Assembly: GCA_036003045.1 (NCBI GenBank)
Contig: DASYSS010000104.1
Span: 30,901 to 94,900, forward strand
DNA length: 64,000 bases
Source of the DNA: Gemmatimonadaceae bacterium
GTDB lineage: Bacteria > Gemmatimonadota > Gemmatimonadetes > Gemmatimonadales > Gemmatimonadaceae
Direction: 5' to 3'
Both the position numbers and the translations under genes were made by a program. Position 1 is the first letter of the stretch. Every line of letters starts with the position of its first letter. The notes beneath the pieces were generated by a model. That model worked only from the letters and a program-made list of their open reading frames with translations. It did not search any database and was not told where the DNA came from. Positions 18,081 through 26,879 of the stretch are shown here, piece by piece.

Positions 18081-19404
18081 CATCGGCAAACTCTTCGTCG
18101 TGGCGAAGCGCGAGTACATGGAACGCATTCGCTCGCGATGGTTCATCGTGATGACGCTGCTCGTTCCGGCGATCTTCTCCGGCGCGATGCTGTTCCCAGT
18201 GTACGTCGCGGCGCGGAGCAGCGCGTCGGGGGGCGCGCTGCGCAACATCGCGATTCTCGACGCCAGCGGGACGGGGCTTGGCGAACAGATCGCGACGACG
18301 CTCAAGACCGACACGACGCTCGGCCGGCCCGATGGAATCGAGCCGCGAGTCATCGTAGCGACGACGGCCGAACTTCCCGCGAAAGAGCGTGAGCTGCAGA
18401 CGCAGGTCGAGCAGCCGAACAGTCTGGTCGGCTACTTGGTCCTCACGGACAGCACGCTGACCAACAACGTCGCCAGCTATTCCGGCCGCAACGCATCCAC
18501 GATCAACGACATCGACAAACTGCGCACGATCGTGCGCCAGGACGTCATGATCGCGCGGCTCCAGCGCGAGGGCGTTCGCGCGGACGTCGTGAAAGATCTC
18601 GCGACGGCGACGTTCCGTCTCAAATCGGAGCGCATCACCGAGCGCGGACGATCGGGCTCGGGCACCGGCGGATTCCTCGCCGGCATCATCGTGGGCGTGC
18701 TGTTGTTCATGTCCATCGTGTTCCACGGCCAGAACGTGCTGCGCGGCGTGCTCGAGGAAAAATCGACGCGCGTCGCCGAAGTCGTGATCTCGAGCGTGAA
18801 ACCCGAGGTGCTGCTCGCCGGCAAGGTGCTCGGCGTTGGCGGGGTCGGACTCACGCAGCAGGCCGCGTGGCTCGGAATCACGGCGTACTTGATGAGCTTC
18901 GTGACGCCGATCCTGACGAAGGGGCTGAGCGGGCAAGCGGCAGCCGCGGCGGCCGACCAGTTCGGCGGCGGATTCGCGACGATCAGCCTGGCGACGATTG
19001 GCCTCGTTCTCGTCTACTTCATCATCGGATTCGTGTTCTACGCCAGCCTGTACGCCGCGGCCGGATCGATGGTGAACAGCGAGCAGGAAGCACAGCAGGC
19101 CGCGGCGCCCGTGCTGATTCTCCTCATGAGCACGTGGCTGCTGGTCAACACGGTCCTCGTGAATCCGAACAGCAAGCTCGCCGTCGCGCTCTCGTGGCTC
19201 CCGTGGTCGTCGCCGATCATCGTGCCGCTGCGGGTCGGACTCACCACGGTTTCACCGATCACGATCGCCGGTTCGATCGTGGTGGCGATCCTCGGCTGCA
19301 TCGGCGCGGTGTGGCTGTCGGCTCGCATCTACCGTGTGGGGATGCTGATGTACGGGAAGAAGCCGAGCTTTGCCGAAGTCGCGCGGTGGATACGGTACGC
19401 GTAG
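18073..19404 (+). CDS. ABC-2 type exporter permease, NatB-like
   Basis: 443 residues. One membrane helix near residue 25, a soluble domain of about 150 residues (residues 45-200, with a coiled, charged stretch), then five or six helices from residue 205 (FLAGIIVGVLLFMSIVFHGQ). The VLEEKSTRVAEVVISS motif after the second helix is characteristic of NatB/ABC-2_3 permeases. Works with the upstream ATPase. The ATG at 18073 overlaps the end of the ATPase gene. Confidence 0.88.
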   Translation: MGNIGKLFVVAKREYMERIRSRWFIVMTLLVPAIFSGAMLFPVYVAARSSASGGALRNIAILDASGTGLGEQIATTLKTDTTLGRPDGIEPRVIVATTAELPAKERELQTQVEQPNSLVGYLVLTDSTLTNNVASYSGRNASTINDIDKLRTIVRQDVMIARLQREGVRADVVKDLATATFRLKSERITERGRSGSGTGGFLAGIIVGVLLFMSIVFHGQNVLRGVLEEKSTRVAEVVISSVKPEVLLAGKVLGVGGVGLTQQAAWLGITAYLMSFVTPILTKGLSGQAAAAAADQFGGGFATISLATIGLVLVYFIIGFVFYASLYAAAGSMVNSEQEAQQAAAPVLILLMSTWLLVNTVLVNPNSKLAVALSWLPWSSPIIVPLRVGLTTVSPITIAGSIVVAILGCIGAVWLSARIYRVGMLMYGKKPSFAEVARWIRYA

Positions 19405-19411
19405 ACGACTA

Positions 19412-19521
19412 ACGTCTGATATCGGACGTCTGACTAGGCGTGACTAGATGGAGCTCCGAGTGTGTTCGGGCTCCGTTTGGACGCCGAGTCTGATGTCCGA
19501 AATCAGACGTCAGACGTCCGA
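19412..19521. repeat. Inverted repeat built on CGTCTGATWTCGGAC
   Basis: The segment around 19412-19434 (ACGTCTGATATCGGACGTC) recurs inverted at 19488-19521, where the reverse complement reads CGTCTGATTTCGGAC; GACGTC units occur several times in both arms. It fills most of the convergent gap between the exporter operon and the TMEM175 gene, so it could serve as a bidirectional terminator or be a dispersed repeat. Confidence 0.55.
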
Positions 19522-19580
19522 TTTCTAGCGGCGAGCGAGCGTCGAACGCGCGATCGAACTCCGAGTGGCCGAGTACTGAT

Positions 19581-20153
19581 CTACTCCACCGCCCGTTCGA
19601 TCCGCCGATCCGGCACCAGCCACACCCCCGCGACGACGACAAAAATCGCGTCCGATATCATCGGCTGCACGAAGGCGAGCGGAATCGCCGCGACGTAGAG
19701 AGCGAGAGAAATCTTGCCCTTGCGATCCGCTCCAATGGCGCGCGCCAGCTGCGAGTCCACGCCCTGCGCTCCGATGATCGCGAATTGAAGGACCTCGTAC
19801 GCAATCGCGGCGAGGACCATCACCACACCGTACAGGGCGGTCGGCACGGACGCATAGTGATTCCGGCCCATCCACGCCGTCACGAACGGGATGAGCGACA
19901 GCCAGAACAAGAGGTGCAGATTCGCCCACAGCACGGCGCCGTTGACGCGGTCCGTGAGGTGCAGCATGTGGTGATGGTTGTTCCAGTAAATGCCGAGGTA
20001 GACGAAGCTCAGCACGTAGACGAGCAGTGACGGGATCACCTCGCGGAGCGCGCCGAGCGACACGCCTTGCGGAGCTTTGAGCTCCAGGACCATGATCGTG
20101 ATGAGGATCGCGATCACGCCGTCGCTGAACGCCTCGAGTCTCCCTTTCGACAT
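19581..20153 (-). CDS. TMEM175-family (DUF1211) potassium channel subunit
   Basis: 190 residues with five to six hydrophobic helices. The hallmark of the family, RLEAFSDGVIAILITIMV, is at the N-terminus (residues 5-22), with the FSDG signature that forms the helix-1 pore motif. A following histidine cluster, YWNNHHHMLH, is also typical of bacterial members. Bacterial TMEM175 proteins are potassium-conducting tetramers of the inner membrane. ATG 20153 used; GTG 20162 would add three residues. Confidence 0.88.
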   Translation of the reverse strand: MSKGRLEAFSDGVIAILITIMVLELKAPQGVSLGALREVIPSLLVYVLSFVYLGIYWNNHHHMLHLTDRVNGAVLWANLHLLFWLSLIPFVTAWMGRNHYASVPTALYGVVMVLAAIAYEVLQFAIIGAQGVDSQLARAIGADRKGKISLALYVAAIPLAFVQPMISDAIFVVVAGVWLVPDRRIERAVE

Positions 20154-20212
20154 GCCGAACACTTAAGCTGCCGTCCAAGCGCGGCAACCCACACGATCCA
20201 CTTCGACATCCC

Positions 20213-20710
20213 ATGACGCATCCGATTCCCCCGATCCCCGGCGGCCGGCAGTTCCTTCGCCATACCTTGGCCACGCTCGCCTATCGAGCATCGAAGGCCA
20301 TGCGCGGAGCGCCGTCGTCGTTCTCGACCTTCATCGTCGCCGACGGGACGCGCACACCCGGTCAGATCCTCGCCCACCTCGGCGACCTCATGGACTGGGC
20401 GCTGACCCAGGCGCAGGGTCAACAGAGGTGGAGTGACACGAAACCCGGCGACTGGAACGCCGACGTCGACCGGTTCTTCCGTTCGCTCGCCGCGCTCGAC
20501 GCCTATCTCGCGTCCGACGCCCAGGTGCACTTCGGCGCGCAGAAGATCTTCCAGGGCGCGATCGCCGATTCGCTCACGCACGTCGGGCAGATCAACATGC
20601 TCCGCCGCATCGCCGCGGCGCCGGTGCGCGGTGAGAACTACGCGCGCGCCGACATCGCCGTCGGGCAGGTCACCCGCGAGCAGCCGCCGTCGCGCGTGGA
20701 GTTTGACTGA
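20213..20710 (+). CDS. DinB-like four-helix protein
   Basis: 165 residues. Helical, with spacing of histidines typical of DinB-like proteins: HLGDLMDWAL near residue 62 and DSLTHVGQINMLRR near residue 125. DinB-family members bind a metal through three histidines and several act as thiol-dependent transferases; which activity applies is not visible. The gene runs convergently into the MFS transporter gene, and the last 41 bp overlap that gene's 3' end. Confidence 0.7.
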   Translation: MTHPIPPIPGGRQFLRHTLATLAYRASKAMRGAPSSFSTFIVADGTRTPGQILAHLGDLMDWALTQAQGQQRWSDTKPGDWNADVDRFFRSLAALDAYLASDAQVHFGAQKIFQGAIADSLTHVGQINMLRRIAAAPVRGENYARADIAVGQVTREQPPSRVEFD

Positions 20711-22037
20711 GGCCGTGCGACTCCGCGGCGTCCAATTCGGCGAGCGTCCGGCGAAACGCGCCGAGTCCCGCGGCGAACAACAGGATCGCGATGGTCATTC
20801 CAGCGACGTTGACGATGGCCAGCGATCGGCCGACCGCCAGCGGGTCGTGGAACACATAGTCGTTCAACCATCCGACCGAGCTCGGACCGAGCGAGCGCGC
20901 GATCAGCGCGACGAGCAGCACGTAGAACGCGACGCCTTGCGTTCGCAGATGCCGAGGAACGATTTCGGCCGCTGACGCCGACGCCGCGCCCCACGGCATC
21001 GCCGCGAACAAGTTGACGACGGCGAGCCACCAGCCGGCCGCCATCCCCGTCGGCGCGAGCGGGAACGCGGTCGCCGCGACGAGCATTCCCGCGGCGCCGA
21101 TCATGCCGACACGCAGCGGGGCGTCCGTCTTTCCCGCTCGCACGAGACGATTCGCGATCCAGCCGCCGACGAGAACGCCGATCGGCCCGATGAAGATCGT
21201 GAGCAGTCCCTGAAGCCGCCCCGCCTGCGCCTCGTTCCAATTGAAGCGACGAAGAAAGACGGCGGGAATCCAGACCACGAGCGAAAAGTTCACGCTCGAC
21301 GACATCGCGAAGCCGACGCCCTGCGTGAAAAACGTGCGGCGATGTTTGCCGACGTGGGCCATCAGCGCGCCGAACGAACCGGAAGGCTGCTCGCCGTCGC
21401 GCGGCCGACGAGGCTCGCGGACGGTCAGCAACAACAGCGCGATGAGAAGCCCGGGAAGTCCTACGGCAAGAAAGACGAGCTGCCACGCGTGGATGCTGCC
21501 AAGAATCGGAACATCGACTGTAGCCGCGTTGGCCGTCGCTCCTACCATGTACCCGCCGATGGCGTAGCCCGCGCCCGAGCCGATGAAGATTCCCAAGCTG
21601 AGAACACTCATCGCGCCGGCGAACTTGTCGCGTGGGAAATAGTCCGCGAGGAGCGACGCGGCGGGAGCGTTGAGCGTGGCTTCGCCCACACCCACGCCCA
21701 TGCGCAACACGAACAGTTGCCCGAAGGTTCTGGCTCCGGCGCACAGCGACGTGAACAAGCTCCAGAGTGTCGCGCCGCCGACCATCACGTTTCGGCGGCT
21801 CGTACGATCGGCGAGGCGCGCGATCGGCAAGCCGAGCACGGCGAAGAACAGCGCGAAGGCAACCCCGCCGAGGTAGCCGAACTGCGAGTCGGTCAGGTGA
21901 AAATCGCGCTCGAGCGGGCGAATGAGCAGACTGAGAATCTGCTGGTCGATGTTCCCGCTGACGCTGAACAACGTCAGCACGGCGACCACGTACCACGGAT
22001 ACCATCCGCCGCGCCCACGCGCGCTCGAGTCGTGCAT
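20670..22037 (-). CDS. MFS transporter, Spinster-like
   Basis: 455 residues with about 12 membrane helices. The MFS motif between helices 2 and 3 reads GLPIARLADRTSRRNVM, and SNxDQQILSLLI in helix 1 resembles Spinster-type members of the family. The middle loop (residues 190-230) is charged. Substrate unknown. The C-terminal coding end overlaps the convergent DinB-like gene by 41 bp. Confidence 0.85.
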   Translation of the reverse strand: MHDSSARGRGGWYPWYVVAVLTLFSVSGNIDQQILSLLIRPLERDFHLTDSQFGYLGGVAFALFFAVLGLPIARLADRTSRRNVMVGGATLWSLFTSLCAGARTFGQLFVLRMGVGVGEATLNAPAASLLADYFPRDKFAGAMSVLSLGIFIGSGAGYAIGGYMVGATANAATVDVPILGSIHAWQLVFLAVGLPGLLIALLLLTVREPRRPRDGEQPSGSFGALMAHVGKHRRTFFTQGVGFAMSSSVNFSLVVWIPAVFLRRFNWNEAQAGRLQGLLTIFIGPIGVLVGGWIANRLVRAGKTDAPLRVGMIGAAGMLVAATAFPLAPTGMAAGWWLAVVNLFAAMPWGAASASAAEIVPRHLRTQGVAFYVLLVALIARSLGPSSVGWLNDYVFHDPLAVGRSLAIVNVAGMTIAILLFAAGLGAFRRTLAELDAAESHGLSQTPRATAAARG

Positions 22038-22139
22038 GACAAGAAGATAGCCGCGCTCGGCTGCCGGTCATCGTCCTCGGCCGCGTGGCGCGATGTCCGG
22101 GTTTGCTCCAGTTTGTCGTCGTCACCAACGGAGCGATCG

Positions 22140-23153
22140 ATGCGCGGTCCACGGACGTTGATTGCAACAGCCGCCTCGGCGCTGGCGCTCACCACCGCGT
22201 GCGGGCATTGGTCGTGGACCCCTCCGTCGGCGTCTCCCCGCACGACGATCCCGAACGGCACGATCCGCCAGGATCTATTCGTCTCGCCCGCGCTCGGCGT
22301 CGCGAAGCGACTCGTCGTGTACTTGCCGCCGTCGTACGCGAAAGACACGTCGGTGCGATACCCGGTCGCCTACTACCTGCACGGACTCTCTGGAGCCGAA
22401 TCCGACTGGGTGGCGAAAGGCGGGATCGACGCGGCAGCCGACTCGCTGTTCAACCGCGGCACGCCCGAGATGATCATCGTGATGCCGGACGGCGACGACG
22501 GTTGGTACACGACGTGGACGAACCAACTCGACTATCGGGCATGCGCCGACACCGTGCACGCCGAGGCGCCGCTCTCGTTCTGCGTGAATCACCAGCGCTA
22601 CGACGACTACATCGCGCATGACGTCGTGCGCTATGTCGATTCGCACTACCGCACGCAGGCCGACCGCGCGCACCGAGGCATCGGTGGATTGAGCATGGGC
22701 GGCTACGGAGCGTTGAGCATCGCGCTGCACTACCCGGACGTGTTCAGCGCGGCCGCGAGCCATTCCGGTGTCGTGTCGCCGCTGTATGTCGGGCCGCATC
22801 CGTTCGTCGCACCGCCGCAGTACGCGACCGAAGCGGACATACTGCTTCCCGCGGCCGCCGTCTATTGGTCGCGGTACAAGACGTACTGGGGTACGGACCT
22901 CGCGCGCTGGCGCACGGCCGATCCCGCGCGTTCCGCCGAAACACTCCAGCGCCGGCAAGGGCGCATGCCGTCGATGTTCATCGATTGCGGAACCGAAGAC
23001 GCGCTGATCGATCAGAACCGCGCGCTACACGACGAGCTCAATCGCCTTCGCATTCGGCACGAGTACGCCGAGTGGCCCGGCGCGCACACGTGGCGGTACT
23101 GGAACACGCATGTGAGGGAGAGTCTGGCGTGGATGGGGAGGAGAATCGGGTAA
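22140..23153 (+). CDS. Esterase D-family alpha/beta-hydrolase lipoprotein
   Basis: 337 residues. Signal sequence with lipobox-like LTTAC near residue 21, then an esterase domain (PF00756 type): oxyanion region YYLHGLSGAESDW, nucleophile Ser in GGLSMGGYGAL, acid in CGTEDALID and the terminal histidine in WPGAHTWRYW. Related to putative esterases and S-formylglutathione hydrolases; being exported, it more likely acts on cell-wall or extracellular esters. ATG 22140 is supported by GGAG 7 nt upstream; much longer open frames upstream are read-through. Confidence 0.87.
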   Translation: MRGPRTLIATAASALALTTACGHWSWTPPSASPRTTIPNGTIRQDLFVSPALGVAKRLVVYLPPSYAKDTSVRYPVAYYLHGLSGAESDWVAKGGIDAAADSLFNRGTPEMIIVMPDGDDGWYTTWTNQLDYRACADTVHAEAPLSFCVNHQRYDDYIAHDVVRYVDSHYRTQADRAHRGIGGLSMGGYGALSIALHYPDVFSAAASHSGVVSPLYVGPHPFVAPPQYATEADILLPAAAVYWSRYKTYWGTDLARWRTADPARSAETLQRRQGRMPSMFIDCGTEDALIDQNRALHDELNRLRIRHEYAEWPGAHTWRYWNTHVRESLAWMGRRIG

Positions 23154-23218
23154 AGGGCGCTGGGCCGCTCGACGTGTGAGAGTAAGCCATTAGTCACCCG
23201 CGCCGTTCGTCGTAGCGG

Positions 23219-23264
23219 CCTACCGGCCTACCCGCCTCGCAGCCTACCGGTCCACCCGTCCGCC
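23219..23264. repeat. Degenerate tandem 8-bp repeat, five to six units
   Basis: Units CCTACCGG, CCTACCCG, CCTCGCAG, CCTACCGG, TCCACCCG and a partial TCCGCC follow one another without gaps. The last unit touches the stop codon of the minus-strand anti-sigma gene. Same 8-bp period and core (YCYACCSG) as the repeats at 15265 and 45557. Confidence 0.75.
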
Positions 23265-23521
23265 TAGTTCCCCGCCGCGCGAAACCCCTCGGCCGTCAAT
23301 GCGCCCATCACTCGGCTCCGCAGCGAGTCGTTCACTTTGAGGTGCGGCCGCGCCGCCGCGACGGCATCCAGAAACGCGTTGGCGAAGTCGAAGTGCGAGT
23401 GGCAATCCCGGCACACCTCGAGGTGCCGCACGATGCGTTCGCGCTCCTCTTCGGACAGGACGCCGTCGAGGTACGGCCAGAGCCGCATGACGACGAACTC
23501 ACATTCTGCGCGACTAACCAT
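23264..23521 (-). CDS. Zinc-finger anti-sigma factor
   Basis: 85 residues. Carries a zf-HC2-type motif: an N-terminal cysteine (AECEFV), then HLEVCRDCHSHF (His-x3-Cys-x2-Cys). Such small ZAS-domain proteins bind their cognate ECF sigma factor and respond to redox or metal. The gene overlaps the sigma factor gene by 8 bp, confirming the pairing. There is no membrane helix, so it is cytoplasmic, as in redox-sensing RsrA-like types. Start ATG 23521. Confidence 0.82.
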   Translation of the reverse strand: MVSRAECEFVVMRLWPYLDGVLSEEERERIVRHLEVCRDCHSHFDFANAFLDAVAAARPHLKVNDSLRSRVMGALTAEGFRAAGN

Positions 23522-24164
23522 GGCGACGCTCGGGAATCGGTCGAAGGGTGATCGTTTGAGACCGCTGCGACGCGTCTGACGTCTTGAAACCGGCGTCGAC
23601 CGCGTAGTCGATGAGAGATTCTTGAAGTTGGCGCCGCGCGCGATAGAGCCGCGATCGGACCGTGCCGATCGGTATGTCCAGCGCCGCCGCGACCTCCTCG
23701 TAGGTAAATCCATCGACGTCAACGAGCGTGGCGACGTCGCGGTAGTGCGGCTCGAGCGCCGCGATCGCCCGCGCGATCGCGGGGCCGAGATCGAGGCGGC
23801 CGAACATTCCGTCCAGATCGCTCGCCTTGGCGCGGTTGTGCTGGCGCACCGCGGCCAGATTCTCCAACTCCTGGTCGTCAGCCACGACAGACCTCGCGTT
23901 CCGCCGCCGCTGCTCGACGAACGCGTGCCGGCAGATCGTCGACAACCACGCTTTGCAATCGGTGCCGGGCACGAACGTGTTCCAGTGGCGGTATGCGCGA
24001 AGAAAAGTCTCTTGCACCAAATCGTCGGCGTCGGACGGATCGTCGGTGAGCGCGGCAGCGACGCGCGCGATCGTCGGCAGGAGCGGCAGCGCGATTTCCG
24101 CGAACTCGCGGTCGCGATTCGATCCGGGCGAAGCCTGTGGAACGTGCGCGTCGGCTTGATCCAT
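23514..24164 (-). CDS. ECF-family RNA polymerase sigma factor
   Basis: 216 residues. Region 2 has the ECF core DADDLVQETFLRAYRHWNTF (residues about 45-65) and region 4 has GFTYEEVAAALDIPIGTVRSRLYRARRQL (here two segments, residues about 155-185). Partner of the downstream zinc-finger anti-sigma. The TDCKAWLSTICRHAF segment and the HCC partner are the pattern of stress-responsive (SigR/RpoE-like) pairs; the trigger is inference. ATG 24164 chosen over TTG 24173. Confidence 0.9.
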   Translation of the reverse strand: MDQADAHVPQASPGSNRDREFAEIALPLLPTIARVAAALTDDPSDADDLVQETFLRAYRHWNTFVPGTDCKAWLSTICRHAFVEQRRRNARSVVADDQELENLAAVRQHNRAKASDLDGMFGRLDLGPAIARAIAALEPHYRDVATLVDVDGFTYEEVAAALDIPIGTVRSRLYRARRQLQESLIDYAVDAGFKTSDASQRSQTITLRPIPERRHG

Positions 24165-24202
24165 TTTTCTCAAAACGAGCGACGCGGGACGAGAGTTCCC
24201 GG

Positions 24203-25117
24203 CTATCCGGCCAGCGCGACCTCGAACGCGGCCGTCGCGAGGTCCGTGATCGGCGTCGGCACGCCGTGCTCTCGGCCGAGCCGGCGAACGGTCCCCGCGA
24301 GCAAATCCAGCTCCGACGGCCCGCCCCGCTCGAGGTCGAGCAGAAAGCTCGGCTTGATCGCCGGCCCGATCGAAAAGAGCTCGTCTCGCACTTTGATCTC
24401 GTCGGCGTCGTCGAGCCTGCCGGCCGCGGCGCGGGCAACCAACGCCACCTCGTGCAGCGAGTTCGTCAGGATTCGCCGGCCGGAGTCCGTCGCGAGAACT
24501 GGACCCATCGGCTGACGCGCGAGCCCGCAGGCGATGCCCATCGGCACGATGAACGCGAACTTGCGCCAGATGTCGCCCGAGATGTCGGCGCTGAGACGCG
24601 CGTTCGATCCGCCCTTCGCGAACGCGTCTACTATTTTTGTCGCGCGCTCGCTCGATGGTTGACCGAATTCGCCGACCGTGACGCGGTCGCTCGGTCCCTT
24701 TCGATGGACGACCCCCGGTTCGGTGCGCACGAGACTCGCGTTGACGATGCCGCCGAGGATCGCCGCCTCGGGCACGCCGAGCGCGACGAGCCGTTCGGTG
24801 ACGTCGGCGCCGTTGAGCAGCGGGACCATCGTCGCGCCATTGTTCGCCGCGCCGACGAGCGTCGGGCCGACTTCGCTCAACGAATAGCTCTTCACCGCGA
24901 CGACGACGAACTCGCAGTTCGCGACCAGCGCACCGTCGTCGGACACTTCCGGGCGAACGGTGAACGATTCGTCCGGTGTCCGCACCTCGAGGCCGCGCTC
25001 GCGCATCGCGGTCAAATGCTCGCCGCGGGCCACCAGGTGAACCTGATGACCCGCGCGACTCAACGTTCCCGCGTAGTAGCTGCCGATTCCGCCCGCGCCA
25101 ACGACGCCGATATTCAC
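24203..25117 (-). CDS. 2-dehydropantoate 2-reductase family protein (ApbA/PanE)
   Basis: 304 residues. N-terminal Rossmann motif VVGAGGIGSYYAG, followed by the family's VVVAVKSYSL (catalytic-lysine region near residue 75) and NGADVTERL. The C-terminal helical domain contains the KFAFIVPMG stretch typical of PanE/ApbA. Likely NADPH-dependent reduction of ketopantoate to pantoate, or a related 2-keto acid. No pantothenate genes are nearby, so the physiological substrate is uncertain. Confidence 0.85.
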   Translation of the reverse strand: MNIGVVGAGGIGSYYAGTLSRAGHQVHLVARGEHLTAMRERGLEVRTPDESFTVRPEVSDDGALVANCEFVVVAVKSYSLSEVGPTLVGAANNGATMVPLLNGADVTERLVALGVPEAAILGGIVNASLVRTEPGVVHRKGPSDRVTVGEFGQPSSERATKIVDAFAKGGSNARLSADISGDIWRKFAFIVPMGIACGLARQPMGPVLATDSGRRILTNSLHEVALVARAAAGRLDDADEIKVRDELFSIGPAIKPSFLLDLERGGPSELDLLAGTVRRLGREHGVPTPITDLATAAFEVALAG

Positions 25118-25179
25118 GTGGAAAATGAGGCGGAGTGCGGGTGCGAAGTGCGGAGACGGACCGCTACGGACGGAGTGGT

Positions 25180-25767
25180 TTACTTCTTGGCTGCGGCGGT
25201 GAACAGATGCGCGTACTCGCCGTACCCTTCTTCCGCGAGCTTGGACGCCGGGATGAAGCGCATCGACGCGGAGTTCATGCAGTAGCGCATGCCGGTCGGG
25301 CGCGGCCCGTCGTCGAAGAGATGGCCGAGGTGTGAATCGGCGTGTGCCGAGCGAACCTCGGTGCGCACCATGCCGAGCGTGCGGTCGCTCTTCGTCTTGA
25401 TGTTCTCCGGCGCGAGCGGCTTCGTGAAGCTCGGCCAGCCCGTTCCGGACTCGAATTTGTCGGTCGAGCTGAAGAGCGGCTCACCGGATACGACGTCGAC
25501 GTAGATCCCCGGCTCGTGGTTGTCCCAATAAGCATTCTGGAAAGGACGCTCGGTGGCCTCGTGCTGCGTGACCTCGTACTGCAGCGGCGTGAGCTCCTTC
25601 TTCAGGCTGTCGTCGGACGGCTTCGTGAAGTTCTTCATGGTATGGCTACCCGATTGCGCCATTTTGGTCGTTTGGGCGCCAAGAGCGCCCACCCCTGCGG
25701 TCGTCATGCTTGCGGCGGCGATCGCGATGATGCCGGCAAACCGCGCCAATTGAGTTCGTTCGAGCAT
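25180..25767 (-). CDS. msrB: Exported peptide-methionine (R)-S-oxide reductase MsrB
   Basis: 195 residues. N-terminal signal peptide ([23 protein letters not shown]), then a full MsrB domain: GWPSFTKPL and the catalytic cysteine in [13 protein letters not shown], with [10 protein letters not shown] before it. The usual first zinc-binding CxxC is replaced ([13 protein letters not shown]) and no other CxxC pair is visible, so this is a zinc-free form like the MsrB domain of PilB. It repairs oxidised methionines, here in the periplasm. A resolving cysteine is not obvious; reduction may need an external thiol partner. Confidence 0.92.
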   Translation of the reverse strand: MLERTQLARFAGIIAIAAASMTTAGVGALGAQTTKMAQSGSHTMKNFTKPSDDSLKKELTPLQYEVTQHEATERPFQNAYWDNHEPGIYVDVVSGEPLFSSTDKFESGTGWPSFTKPLAPENIKTKSDRTLGMVRTEVRSAHADSHLGHLFDDGPRPTGMRYCMNSASMRFIPASKLAEEGYGEYAHLFTAAAKK

Positions 25768-25951
25768 GTCAGTCCCTTAGAAAGCGCGTGGAAGGCGTCC
25801 TTGCCTTCACCGTTCAAAACCGTTCCGCGCGGCGTTTGGTTCCACCCTCGATAAGTTACGCCGACCGGCGGCGGGCGGCATCCGGTTACAATACGCCCGT
25901 GGAACACCGTTGGATCTCGGGTCCTTTCGCTCACTCACCGCGGAGCTAGCC

Positions 25952-26776
25952 GTGGCCGTCGCTATCGATCCTGGTTTGGCCCAAACGCTCACCGATGCCC
26001 GGCTGCAGCTGCACCACGCGGCGCAGCTCGCTACGGCGACCGGCATTTCGTACCTGCCGGCGGAGCCGGACGACAGCCACACCAATCTCGAGTGGGTCGA
26101 GAGTTTGCGCGCGCTCGCCGCGCGTGTGATTCCCGCGCCCCAGCCGTTCCGAGCCCTCGTCCAACCGGCCGACCTGTCGCTCTCCGTCGCGGGCGAAGAC
26201 AATCAGATCGTCGCGTCTACGCTGCTTCACGGCCTCACGATGGACGACGCCGCCAACTGGCTCCGCGCACGCATCGCCGAACGCGGCGCCGACGGCGACC
26301 GCCTCACGCTCAAACGCCACTACGAGATTCCGCACCACGACGTCGACGACGGCGCGACGTTCGACACGAAGAACGCCGCCGCGCTCGCGCAGTTGGACGC
26401 ATGGTACTTCGCCGCGAGCAAGGCGCTCGACTACGTCCGTTCATCGACGACCGACGCCAGTGAGATTCGCTGCTGGCCGCACCACTTCGACATCGCGACG
26501 CTCATCGACCTCGGCGGCGGAAAGACGATCGGGGTCGGCATGGAGCCGGGCGACCAGTACTACGACGAGCCGTACTTCTACGTGAACATGTCGCCTTCCC
26601 CCAAGCCCGACGCGGCGACGGCCTCGCTCGGCGGCGGCGGGGCGTGGCACACGCACGAATGGGTCGGCGCCGTGCTTCCCGGATCGAGACTCGGCGAAGA
26701 GCCCAAGGAGCAGGTGCACGCCTTCTTGGACTCTGCGATCTTGGCGGCGAGGGCCATTCAACGCGCAAACGCTTAG
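25952..26776 (+). CDS. Conserved protein of unknown function
   Basis: 274 residues from a GTG preceded by GGAG six bases upstream; this decides the start over a TTG at 25910. No signal peptide or membrane helix. The C-terminal half carries a striking block: RCWPHHFDIATLIDLGGGK, then GVGMEPGDQYYDEPYFYVNM, and later GGGGAWHTHEWVGA, suggesting a metal- or ligand-binding beta-rich domain with several histidines. The N-terminal half is helical. I do not recognise the family. Expressed divergently from msrB. Confidence 0.7.
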   Translation: MAVAIDPGLAQTLTDARLQLHHAAQLATATGISYLPAEPDDSHTNLEWVESLRALAARVIPAPQPFRALVQPADLSLSVAGEDNQIVASTLLHGLTMDDAANWLRARIAERGADGDRLTLKRHYEIPHHDVDDGATFDTKNAAALAQLDAWYFAASKALDYVRSSTTDASEIRCWPHHFDIATLIDLGGGKTIGVGMEPGDQYYDEPYFYVNMSPSPKPDAATASLGGGGAWHTHEWVGAVLPGSRLGEEPKEQVHAFLDSAILAARAIQRANA

Positions 26777-26810
26777 CGCGTCTTCGACCGCTGTAAGACA
26801 AGACAACAAA

Positions 26811-26872
26811 ATCTGCGGGATCGTTTTTCCTTGCTGTTGCGGTCGCTGTTTCCGGACTCGCCTGGGCGAGTG
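26811..26872. other. Convergent gap with half-repeat and small hairpin
   Basis: The 103-bp gap between two converging genes contains ATCTGCGGGATCGTT (26811-26825), identical to 15 nt in one arm of the inverted repeat at 33398-33502, and a 6-bp stem with CTGG loop (ACTCGC/GCGAGT, 26856-26871). The hairpin could terminate the minus-strand egt operon, but no T-run follows. Confidence 0.4.
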
Positions 26873-26879
26873 TCGACGC

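Noticed and set aside
26856..26871. Definite terminator for the egt operon
   Set aside because: Stem of only six pairs and no T-run on the minus strand; kept only as a weak feature within the gap.
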